Of a stretch of DNA of 5,675 nucleotides, positions 1 through 5,271 are shown one piece after another. Under the pieces are notes generated by a model, which worked only from the letters and a program-made list of their open reading frames with translations, did not search any database and was not told the DNA's origin. The translations under genes were made by a program, and so were the position numbers. Source of the DNA: Chromatiales bacterium (GTDB lineage Bacteria > Pseudomonadota > Gammaproteobacteria > Chromatiales > Chromatiaceae); NCBI GenBank assembly GCA_022360595.1, contig JAKSCN010000320.1, forward strand, positions 1 to 5,675. The letters run 5' to 3'. Numbering within the stretch: position 1 is the stretch's first letter; every line of letters begins with the position of its first letter.

Positions 1-260
1 GTGCCGTCCAGCGGATCGATGACCCACTGGTAGTCGTTGCCATCATGGGCTCCGCTCTCCTCAGCCAGAATGGCGTGGTCGGGATAGGCCTTGCGCAGAA
101 TTTCGATGATCGCCTGCTCGGCTGCCTTGTCCACTTCCGAGACAAAGTCATTTCTGCCCTTGGCGCTAACCGTCAGGGAGTCGACATGTTCGTAGTAACG
201 TAGCAGGACACTGCCTGCGCTGCGGGCCGCTCGAACGGCAATATTGATCATAGGATGCAT
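1..260 (-). CDS. suhB: SuhB, inositol-1-monophosphatase family protein (N-terminal part, cut by window edge)
   Basis: Read on the minus strand, the frame begins at the ATG at 260-258 with MHPMINIAVRAARSAG and runs 86 codons off the left edge, so only about a third of a normal protein is present. The sequence shows the metal-dependent inositol monophosphatase signature: an EESG segment (E67, E68) and a WVIDPLDG motif ending at the edge, in which D82 and D85 correspond to the Mg-binding aspartates of the family. It hydrolyses inositol-1-phosphate; in E. coli SuhB also acts with NusA/NusG in rRNA transcription antitermination, a role that cannot be judged from this fragment. The start at 260 is preferred over the internal Met4 because MHPM matches the E. 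coli N-terminus; neither has a clear Shine-Dalgarno sequence. The gene is divergent from trmJ, as in E. coli and Pseudomonas. Confidence 0.95.
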   Translation of the reverse strand, partial: MHPMINIAVRAARSAGSVLLRYYEHVDSLTVSAKGRNDFVSEVDKAAEQAIIEILRKAYPDHAILAEESGAHDGNDYQWVIDPLDG

Positions 261-390
261 GGGGCGCGAGGATACAGGAAGAGTGGTTCTGGATAAAGGG
301 CTATTTGTGCGTTTACCTCTGTATTAACCTGCTTTTTGTGGCTGCGGGTCGTCTTTAGTTTCCCAGGCCAATGGGGTAATCTTCGCCACC

Positions 391-1128
391 ATGTTAAGCA
401 ATATTCGAATCGTACTCGTTGAAACCTCTCATCCGGGCAATATTGGCGCTGTTGCGCGGGCGATGAAAAACATGTGTCTGAGCAAGCTCTACTTGGTTCA
501 GCCGAAAATATTTCCCCATGCTGATGCGACTGCGCGCGCCTCGGGCGCCCACGAGCTGCTGGCCAATGCCCAGGTTTGCGATACGCTGGATGAGGCGCTG
601 CAGGGGTGCCACTTGGTAGTGGGCGCCAGCGCCCGCTTGCGGACCGTCGAGTGGCCACAGCTCGATCCTCGTGCCTGCGCTGAAAAACTGCTGCCCGAGG
701 CAGAGCAGGGTGAGGTGGCGGTGATTTTTGGGCGCGAAAGCTCGGGGTTACGCAATGTGGAGCTGGATCGTTGCCACTATCTGGTGCACATTCCCGCCAA
801 TCCCGAGTACGCATCGCTGAATATCTCCCAAGCGGTGCAGGTAATCACCTATGAGCTGAATATGGCATGCCAGCGGGGGCTGACTGAGGATGGCCAAGGA
901 GATGAGGGTGGTCAGGAGCTCGCCTCCATGGAGGAGATGGAAGGCTTTTTCCGGCACTTGGAGCAGGCGCTGGACGATATCGGCTTTTCAGACGCCCGCC
1001 AATCTCAAAAGCTGCATCGGCGCTTGCGCCGGCTCTTTTTTCGGGCGCGTCCGGAAAAGGATGAGATTCACATCCTACGTGGCATTCTCAGCGCTGCCCA
1101 AGGGCAGAAATCCATGCGTTCAGAATAG
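391..1128 (+). CDS. trmJ: TrmJ, tRNA (cytidine/uridine-32)-2'-O-methyltransferase
   Basis: The 245-residue protein uses S-adenosylmethionine to 2'-O-methylate nucleotide 32 in the anticodon loop of certain tRNAs. It is a SPOUT-class (TrmH-like) methyltransferase. The motifs are clear: the N-terminal IRIVLVETSHPGNIGAVARAMKN segment (residues 5-27, conserved Arg23) in two continuous parts, the VIFGRESSGL motif at 111-120, and the knot segment IPANPEYASLNISQAVQV at 134-151. The last approximately 65 residues form the helical C-terminal extension typical of TrmJ, ending in a RRLRRLFFRARPEKDEIHILRGIL-like block. Length is as in E. coli (about 246). The ATG at 391 is the only reasonable start; no in-frame start lies just upstream, and the Shine-Dalgarno is weak (GGGG at 373-376, rather distant). 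It is probably transcribed on its own or with cysE; its neighbourhood to isc is conserved but functionally unexplained. Confidence 0.96.
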   Translation: MLSNIRIVLVETSHPGNIGAVARAMKNMCLSKLYLVQPKIFPHADATARASGAHELLANAQVCDTLDEALQGCHLVVGASARLRTVEWPQLDPRACAEKLLPEAEQGEVAVIFGRESSGLRNVELDRCHYLVHIPANPEYASLNISQAVQVITYELNMACQRGLTEDGQGDEGGQELASMEEMEGFFRHLEQALDDIGFSDARQSQKLHRRLRRLFFRARPEKDEIHILRGILSAAQGQKSMRSE

Positions 1129-1148
1129 TGGCTATCCCGAGTTATAAT
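1119..1148 (+). promoter_or_regulatory. Predicted sigma70-type promoter for cysE
   Basis: A perfect -10 hexamer TATAAT lies at 1143-1148. A partial -35 (TTCAGA, 4 of 6 matches to TTGACA) is at 1119-1124, giving an 18-bp spacer. The -35 overlaps the last codons of trmJ (stop at 1126-1128), so the promoter straddles the gene end. Transcription would begin near 1155, leaving a leader of about 60 nt before the cysE ATG at 1216. This is inferred from sequence alone. The -10 is strong, the -35 is only moderate. Confidence 0.55.
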
Positions 1149-1166
1149 AATTTAGTAGAATTGTCA

Positions 1167-1187
1167 GGCTTTGTGGTTGGCAAAGCC
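1167..1187 (+). other. Small hairpin in the trmJ-cysE spacer (leader hairpin or weak terminator)
   Basis: GGCTTTG (1167-1173) and CAAAGCC (1181-1187) form a perfect 7-bp stem around a 7-nt loop. Only four T residues (1192-1195) follow, and they are separated from the stem by GGAG, so it is a poor intrinsic terminator. It lies in the predicted cysE leader, about 28 nt before the start codon, and could affect transcript stability or partly end trmJ transcripts. The stem is certain as sequence; its function is unknown. Confidence 0.4.
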
Positions 1188-1215
1188 GGAGTTTTCAGAC
1201 CGATGGGATATGGTG

Positions 1216-2040
1216 ATGTTCTCACGCCTACGAGAAGACATTAACTGCGTATTTGCTCGCGACCCCGCAGCGCGTAATGCCTTTGAGGTGCTGACCACCT
1301 ATCCTGGGGTGCACGCGGTGCTGTTCCACCGCCTTACCCACCGGCTCTGGAATCTGAAGCTGTTTTGGCTGGCGCGGGTGATATCGAATATCTCGCGTCT
1401 GTTTACCGGCATTGAGATACATCCCGGTGCCCAGATCGGGCGGCGCTTTTTTATCGATCACGGTATGGGAGTGGTGATTGGTGAGACTGCGATTATCGGT
1501 GACGATTGTACGCTGTACCACGGGGTTACCTTGGGAGGAACCAGTTGGGAGAAGGGGAAACGCCACCCCACTCTGGGAAACAATGTGGTGGTGGGCGCTG
1601 GCGCCAAGGTGCTGGGGCCTATCATGATCAGCGATGGCGCCCGTATCGGTTCGAATGCGGTGGTGGTCAAACCGGTACCCGAGGGAACTACAGTGATCGG
1701 TGTGCCCGGTCGGATGGTGACCGCAACCACTTCCGAGCAGCATGCCCATCGCAAGGAGATTGCCGATAAGATGGGATTTGACGCCTATGGCGTTACTCGG
1801 GACGCTACTGACCCGGTGGCGCATGCAATCAATTGTATGCTGGACCATATCCATGTGATCGACCAACGGATGGAGACCATGTGTACCGCACTAAAGCAGG
1901 TGAGTGAGGAGCATGCGGAGCTGGATATTCCCAAAATGGAATCCTGCGAAATCGCATCCACTGCTGAAGAACTGCTTAAAATTCAATCAACTAACGATCA
2001 TAAAAAAGAAGAGGATTCATCATCTGGATCCAACTCCTGA
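1216..2040 (+). CDS. cysE: CysE, serine O-acetyltransferase
   Basis: The enzyme transfers acetyl from acetyl-CoA to L-serine, giving O-acetylserine, the committed precursor of cysteine in the cytoplasm. From the ATG at 1216 it is 274 residues (MFSRLREDINCVFARDP). This start matches the short-N-terminus Pseudomonas-type proteins and has GGGA at 1205-1208 as a plausible ribosome site; the frame also stays open to a TTG at 1171 and an ATG at 1210. A short helical N-terminal domain (about 1-64) precedes a left-handed beta-helix of hexapeptide repeats (about 65-166). The catalytic IDHGMG (D81, H82), the VTLGGTSWEKGKRHP loop (H117) and a closing GVPGRMV are all visible. A long C-terminal extension of about 107 residues (helical, then a polar tail of K, E, D, S and N) follows and ends GSNS. 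The enzyme would supply cysteine for IscS, which fits its place next to isc. Confidence 0.94.
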   Translation: MFSRLREDINCVFARDPAARNAFEVLTTYPGVHAVLFHRLTHRLWNLKLFWLARVISNISRLFTGIEIHPGAQIGRRFFIDHGMGVVIGETAIIGDDCTLYHGVTLGGTSWEKGKRHPTLGNNVVVGAGAKVLGPIMISDGARIGSNAVVVKPVPEGTTVIGVPGRMVTATTSEQHAHRKEIADKMGFDAYGVTRDATDPVAHAINCMLDHIHVIDQRMETMCTALKQVSEEHAELDIPKMESCEIASTAEELLKIQSTNDHKKEEDSSSGSNS

Positions 2041-2065
2041 ATACTTGACTATTTTGCTCAACAAT
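2041..2065 (+). promoter_or_regulatory. Predicted IscR type 1 operator upstream of iscR
   Basis: The 25 bp starting right after the cysE stop codon read ATACTTGACT, then ATTT, then TGCTCAACAAT. Compared with the E. coli IscR type 1 consensus as I remember it (ATASYYGACT-RWWW-YAGTCRRSTAT), 22 of 25 positions agree; the mismatches are at 2056, 2057 and 2063. The left half-site contains the promoter -35 TTGACT, so bound IscR would block RNA polymerase. In E. coli [2Fe-2S]-IscR represses its own operon through such sites. The location and match make the same autorepression very likely here, although no binding data exist for this sequence. Confidence 0.82.
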
Positions 2066-2072
2066 GTATATT
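2045..2072 (+). promoter_or_regulatory. Predicted iscR operon promoter
   Basis: The -35 TTGACT (2045-2050, 5 of 6 matches) and -10 TATATT (2067-2072, 5 of 6) are separated by 16 bp. Transcription would start near 2079, giving a leader of about 25 nt with a strong AGGAG ribosome site at 2091-2095. The -35 lies inside the predicted IscR operator. This is the likely main promoter for iscR-iscS-iscU-iscA and, by read-through, hscB-hscA. Confidence 0.75.
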
Positions 2073-2080
2073 AGCTAATA
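2069..2080. repeat. 12-bp perfect palindrome over the iscR -10 region
   Basis: TATTAGCTAATA is its own reverse complement and covers most of the -10 and the predicted start of transcription. The arms extend imperfectly to TGTA on the left (2065-2068) and CA on the right (2081-2082). With no loop it would be a poor RNA hairpin, so a DNA-level dyad such as a second regulator site is the more likely role if it has any. Chance is possible in this AT-rich spacer. Confidence 0.45.
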
Positions 2081-2103
2081 CAAATATTTCAGGAGAAGTT
2101 GTA

Positions 2104-2589
2104 GTGAGATTAACCACAAAGGGTCGGTATGCCGTGACCGCGATGCTGGATCTGGCGTTTCATCACGGTAATGGTCCCATTACACTGGCGGATATTGCCG
2201 AGCGGCAGGATATTTCTCTCTCCTATCTGGAGCAGCTTTTTTCCAGGTTGAGAAAGCGTGAATTGGTGAATAGTGTCAGGGGGCCGGGTGGTGGTTATAC
2301 CCTGGGACGTGGTGCTGATGAAATCTTCGTGGCGGAAGTGATTTCGGCAGTTGATGAAAAGGTCGATACCACTCGTTGTGGCGGCGACAATAACTGCCAG
2401 AAGAATGAGCGTTGTCTCACCCACGATTTGTGGCACGATTTGAGCGATCAAATTTACGACTATCTCAGCCATATCAGTTTGCATGACCTGATGAAGCGAC
2501 GTGGAGTTCAACAGGTAGCACAACGCCAGGATGGCCAACAGGGCACACTCAGTGTGGACATGAATTCTGTCGGTGTCGGTTCACTCTAA
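2104..2589 (+). CDS. iscR: IscR, Rrf2-family [2Fe-2S] transcription regulator of iron-sulfur cluster assembly
   Basis: IscR binds a [2Fe-2S] cluster and in that form represses the isc operon; the apo form acts at a different class of sites. The 161-residue protein starts MRLTTKGRYAVTAMLDLA, the Rrf2 family hallmark. A winged helix-turn-helix covers about residues 1-70, including SYLEQLFSRLRK (E43 is the site-discriminating glutamate known in E. coli) and the wing VRGPGGGY. The cluster ligands are all present with E. coli numbering: C92, C98, C104 and H107 (RCGGDNNC...RCLTH). The start is a GTG at 2104, chosen because it gives the conserved N-terminus and sits 8 nt after AGGAG (2091-2095). The C-terminal tail after about residue 140 is variable in the family. 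It is the first gene of the operon, 32 nt ahead of iscS. Confidence 0.98.
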   Translation: MRLTTKGRYAVTAMLDLAFHHGNGPITLADIAERQDISLSYLEQLFSRLRKRELVNSVRGPGGGYTLGRGADEIFVAEVISAVDEKVDTTRCGGDNNCQKNERCLTHDLWHDLSDQIYDYLSHISLHDLMKRRGVQQVAQRQDGQQGTLSVDMNSVGVGSL

Positions 2590-2621
2590 CCGGGCCGCTG
2601 CATAGCTATTTGGAGTAATCA

Positions 2622-3836
2622 ATGAAGTTACCAATCTACATGGATTATTCAGCGACCACACCGGTTGATCCCCGGGTAGCTGAAGTAATGTGTCAATACC
2701 TTACCCCAGATGGCGGGTTTGGCAATCCGGCCTCACGTTCGCACAAGTTCGGTTGGGATGCCGACGAAGTGGTGGAGAAGGCGCGTCGTGATGTGGCCGC
2801 GTTGATCAACGCTAATCCGAAAGAGATTGTCTGGACCTCGGGCGCTACCGAGTCTGATAACCTGGCCATTAAAGGGGTTGCGCAGTTCTATCAGAAGAAG
2901 GGTAAGCACATAATTACCAGCAAGACAGAACATAAGGCGGTGCTGGATACCTGCCGTCAGCTTGAGCGTGATGGTTTCGAGGTGACTTATCTTGATCCGG
3001 AAGATAGTGGTCTGATTGATCTAAAAAAGCTGGAAGCAGCGATGCGTGATGACACTATTTTGGTGTCTATCATGCATGTTAATAATGAGATTGGCGTCAT
3101 TCAGGATGTTGAAGCAATTGGCGAAATGACCCGCGCCCGTAAAATCCTGTTTCATGTCGATGCTGCCCAAAGTGCCGGCAAGGTGCCTTTGGACATGGAA
3201 ACTATGAAGATTGATCTGCTCTCCCTCTCCAGCCATAAAATCTATGGCCCGAAGGGTATGGGCGCGCTGTTTGTGCGTCGTAAACCGCGCGTTCGTCTGG
3301 AAGCGCAGATGCATGGGGGTGGACACGAGCGTGGTATGCGCTCTGGTACCCTGGCGACTCACCAGATTGTCGGTATGGGCGAGGCCTTCCGCATCGCCAA
3401 AGAGGAGATGCCTGCTGAGAATGAGCGCCTTCTGATGCTGCGAAATAAGCTTTGGAATGGTCTAAAGGATATGGAAGAGGTCTACCTGAATGGTGACCTG
3501 GAGCAGCGCTCCGCAGGCAACCTCAATGTCAGCTTCGCCTATGTTGAAGGTGAATCGCTGATCATGGCGTTGAAAGATATTGCGGTATCTTCCGGTTCGG
3601 CCTGTACTTCGGCCAGTCTCGAACCTAGCTATGTACTACGTGCGCTGGGTCGGGAAGACGAGTTGGCGCATAGTTCAATTCGTTTCTCAATCGGCCGCTT
3701 TACTACGGAAGAAGAGATTGATTACGTTATTAAACTGGTGCGTGAGCAGGTCACTCGTCTGAGAGAACTGTCACCGCTATGGGATATGTTCAAAGAAGGT
3801 ATCGATTTGAAATCGGTACAGTGGGCCGCACACTAA
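2622..3836 (+). CDS. iscS: IscS, cysteine desulfurase
   Basis: This PLP-dependent class V aminotransferase-fold enzyme converts L-cysteine to L-alanine and carries the sulfur as a persulfide on its active-site cysteine. It passes the sulfur to IscU and, in other organisms, to tRNA thiolation and cofactor pathways. The protein is 404 residues, as in E. coli, with the same numbering: H104 (TEHK) stacks on PLP, D180 and Q183 (HVDAAQ) contact the cofactor, K206 (SSHKIYGPKG) forms the Schiff base, and C328 (SSGSACTSAS) in the mobile loop takes up the sulfur. It ends in the conserved C-terminal segment (SPLWDMFKEGIDLKSVQW) that contributes to the IscU interface. The ATG follows GGAG at 2612-2615. 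Nothing is missing, so it should be an active group I desulfurase. Confidence 0.99.
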   Translation: MKLPIYMDYSATTPVDPRVAEVMCQYLTPDGGFGNPASRSHKFGWDADEVVEKARRDVAALINANPKEIVWTSGATESDNLAIKGVAQFYQKKGKHIITSKTEHKAVLDTCRQLERDGFEVTYLDPEDSGLIDLKKLEAAMRDDTILVSIMHVNNEIGVIQDVEAIGEMTRARKILFHVDAAQSAGKVPLDMETMKIDLLSLSSHKIYGPKGMGALFVRRKPRVRLEAQMHGGGHERGMRSGTLATHQIVGMGEAFRIAKEEMPAENERLLMLRNKLWNGLKDMEEVYLNGDLEQRSAGNLNVSFAYVEGESLIMALKDIAVSSGSACTSASLEPSYVLRALGREDELAHSSIRFSIGRFTTEEEIDYVIKLVREQVTRLRELSPLWDMFKEGIDLKSVQWAAH

Positions 3837-3878
3837 TCGGTGTACCCTGCAACTAGCTTGAAGGTTGGGAGATAAAAG

Positions 3879-4262
3879 ATGGCATACAGTGATAAAGTGT
3901 TGGATCATTATGAAAACCCCCGTAATGTCGGCTCACTGGACACAGATGACTCAAGTGTTGGTACCGGCATGGTGGGAGCACCGGCTTGTGGCGATGTGAT
4001 GCGCCTGCAGATTCAGGTGAATAATGAAGGTGTCATTGAAGACGCCAAATTCAAGACCTACGGCTGTGGTTCAGCGATTGCCTCCAGCAGCCTGCTCACC
4101 GAGTGGGTAAAAGGTAAAACACTGGACGAAGCCCAGCAGATCAAAAACACCGAAATTGCTGAAGAGCTGGCCCTGCCGCCGGTGAAGGTTCACTGCTCGG
4201 TGTTGGCGGAAGATGCGATCAAGGCGGCCGTTGAAGACTATACGAAGAAACAGGACAAGTAA
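3879..4262 (+). CDS. iscU: IscU, iron-sulfur cluster assembly scaffold
   Basis: IscU is the small cytoplasmic scaffold on which IscS-derived sulfur and iron are joined into [2Fe-2S] and [4Fe-4S] clusters before transfer to target proteins. At 127 residues it is near the usual 128. All functional residues are visible at E. coli positions: C37 and D39 (PACGD), C63 (YGCGSA), H105 and C106 (KVHCS). The LPPVK segment at 99-103 is the known recognition motif for the chaperone HscA, which fits the presence of hscB and hscA downstream. The N-terminal MAYSDKVLDHYENPRNVG is characteristic. A good GGGAG ribosome site at 3867-3871 lies 7 nt before the ATG. The gap to iscS is 42 nt, consistent with one transcript. 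Confidence 0.99.
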   Translation: MAYSDKVLDHYENPRNVGSLDTDDSSVGTGMVGAPACGDVMRLQIQVNNEGVIEDAKFKTYGCGSAIASSSLLTEWVKGKTLDEAQQIKNTEIAEELALPPVKVHCSVLAEDAIKAAVEDYTKKQDK

Positions 4263-4267
4263 GTTAC

Positions 4268-4286
4268 TTCTCCGATAATTGGAGAG
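4268..4286 (+). other. Weak hairpin in the iscU-iscA spacer
   Basis: TCTCC (4269-4273) pairs with GGAGA (4281-4285) around a 7-nt loop, and a G-U pair extends it by one. It lies between the iscU stop and the purine-rich iscA ribosome site. No T-run follows, so it is not a terminator. A five-pair stem of this kind can arise by chance; a role in RNA processing is only a possibility. Confidence 0.25.
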
Positions 4287-4308
4287 ATAGAGGATAAGGC
4301 GGAGAGAT

Positions 4309-4632
4309 ATGTCTATCACCTTAACAGAAGCAGCAGCAGACCGGGTCCAGCGTTTTTTGCAGAATCGCGGCAAAGGGCTTGGCATTCGTCTTGCGGTGAG
4401 AACCTCTGGTTGTTCCGGGATGGCCTATGTGCTTGAGTTTGCCGATGAGGCAGAGGATACGGACGTGGTGTTTGAAGACCAGGGTGTGACGGTGATTATC
4501 GACAAGAAAAGTCTGCTCTATCTCGAAGGTACCGAGCTTGACTACACCAAAGAGGGGCTGAACGAAGGCTTCAAGTTCAACAACCCCAACGTCAAAGACA
4601 TGTGCGGTTGTGGTGAGAGTTTTACCGTATAA
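4309..4632 (+). CDS. iscA: IscA, A-type iron-sulfur cluster carrier
   Basis: IscA is an A-type carrier (HesB/YadR/YfhF family) thought to receive clusters or iron and pass them to apo-proteins, especially those needing [4Fe-4S] centres. The protein is 107 residues, the same as E. coli IscA, with the three conserved ligand cysteines at identical numbers: C35 (RTSGCSGMAY) and C99 and C101 in the C-terminal DMCGCGESF. The compact beta-rich fold is supported by the conserved ...YLEGTELDYTKEGLNEGFKFNNPN block. The ATG is preceded by a purine-rich stretch including GGCGGAG (4298-4304), with GGAG 4 nt from the start. The distinction from ErpA rests mainly on the operon position and closeness to IscA. 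After its stop comes a 75-nt spacer with a strong hairpin. Confidence 0.97.
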   Translation: MSITLTEAAADRVQRFLQNRGKGLGIRLAVRTSGCSGMAYVLEFADEAEDTDVVFEDQGVTVIIDKKSLLYLEGTELDYTKEGLNEGFKFNNPNVKDMCGCGESFTV

Positions 4633-4661
4633 CCCAATTCTGTAGTATCAGTTCTAAACCA

Positions 4662-4684
4662 CGGGCCGGCACTATGCCGGCCCG
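4662..4684 (+). other. Strong GC hairpin between iscA and hscB
   Basis: CGGGCCGGC (4662-4670) and GCCGGCCCG (4676-4684) form a perfect, all-GC 9-bp stem with a 5-nt loop (ACTAT). The following bases are ATTAGCTTA, with no T-run, so it does not look like a standard intrinsic terminator. It may protect the 3' end of the iscRSUA part of the message or slow read-through into hscBA, giving different amounts of the two halves. The stem is seen directly; the role is inferred. Confidence 0.65.
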
Positions 4685-4707
4685 ATTAGCTTATCCAGAT
4701 GTGAATT

Positions 4708-5256
4708 ATGATCGATTTCTCGAAGAACTACTTTGAGTTATTTGAACTGCCCAACGACTACACGGTTGATCAAGAGCAGCTTGCCCAGCGCTATCGTGAG
4801 ATGCAGCGGGTAATGCATCCTGATCGTTTCGCCAGTGCTACCGACCAGGAGCGGCGCCTCTCCATGCAGGGGGCTGCACTGATCAACGAAGCCTACCAGA
4901 CGCTCAAAGACCCTATGCTGCGCGCAAAGTACCAGCTCGGTCTGCTCGGCGTTGATATGGATGCCCAGCAGCAGGGCAGCACCCAGGATATGGCGTTTCT
5001 GATGGAGCAGATGGCGTTGCGGGAACGTCTGGAGCAAGCCCGTTCCGATGAAGATCCCTACCAGGTGATCGATGCGCTAAAGCGCGATCTCAAACAGCAA
5101 CTGGCCGTGCTGGTTGAGCAGTTCGCTGATAAAATCGCAGCCCCCGAATGTGAAAATCTCGATGCAGCCCAAGAGCTGGTGCGTAAAATGCAGTTCATGC
5201 AGAAGCTGCATCATGATGCCGAATCCCTCGAAGCCGAGCTGGATGAGGCCTATTAA
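4708..5256 (+). CDS. hscB: HscB, J-domain co-chaperone for iron-sulfur cluster transfer
   Basis: HscB (Hsc20) binds IscU and delivers it to HscA, stimulating the HscA ATPase during cluster release. The 182-residue protein is slightly longer than E. coli HscB (171). A J domain at about 6-80 starts KNYFELFELP and carries the invariant HPD at 37-39 (VMHPDRF), followed by INEAYQTLKDPMLRAKYQLGLLG. The C-terminal helical IscU-binding domain runs from about 94 to 182 and includes DMAFLMEQMALRERLEQA. The extra length is mostly a few residues at the N-terminus and in the C-terminal helices. The ATG at 4708 is supported by homology, but no clear Shine-Dalgarno precedes it (GATGTGAATT), and the iscA-hscB hairpin lies just upstream, so translation may be weak or linked to local structure. 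hscA follows after 15 nt. Confidence 0.97.
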   Translation: MIDFSKNYFELFELPNDYTVDQEQLAQRYREMQRVMHPDRFASATDQERRLSMQGAALINEAYQTLKDPMLRAKYQLGLLGVDMDAQQQGSTQDMAFLMEQMALRERLEQARSDEDPYQVIDALKRDLKQQLAVLVEQFADKIAAPECENLDAAQELVRKMQFMQKLHHDAESLEAELDEAY

Positions 5257-5271
5257 CGATAATGGATCAAC

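Noticed and set aside
248..814. 188-codon minus-strand open frame over trmJ and the suhB-trmJ spacer
   Set aside because: It overlaps the start of suhB in another frame and most of trmJ, and its composition is low-complexity and Arg/Pro-rich without any recognisable domain.
1147..1171. Possible second IscR type 1 site at the cysE start of transcription
   Set aside because: It matches only about 18 of 25 positions of a degenerate consensus, and the left half lacks the core GACT. The right half (TTGTCAGG) is suggestive but not enough.
1167..1195. Intrinsic terminator after trmJ
   Set aside because: The 7-bp stem is followed by GGAG and only four T residues, so it does not meet the usual pattern. 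It is kept as an unassigned hairpin.
1171..1215. Upstream TTG start for CysE at 1171, adding 15 residues
   Set aside because: The extra residues overlap the leader hairpin, show no family similarity that I recognise, and the TTG has no ribosome site. The ATG at 1216 gives the conserved N-terminus.
1228..1866. Long (212-codon) open frame on the minus strand across cysE
   Set aside because: It lies entirely opposite a clearly recognised gene, resembles no family I know, and is His-rich in a way expected from antisense of this codon usage. It is a shadow frame.
2110..2538. 142-codon minus-strand open frame opposite iscR
   Set aside because: It is fully antisense to iscR, with no recognisable domain or ribosome site.
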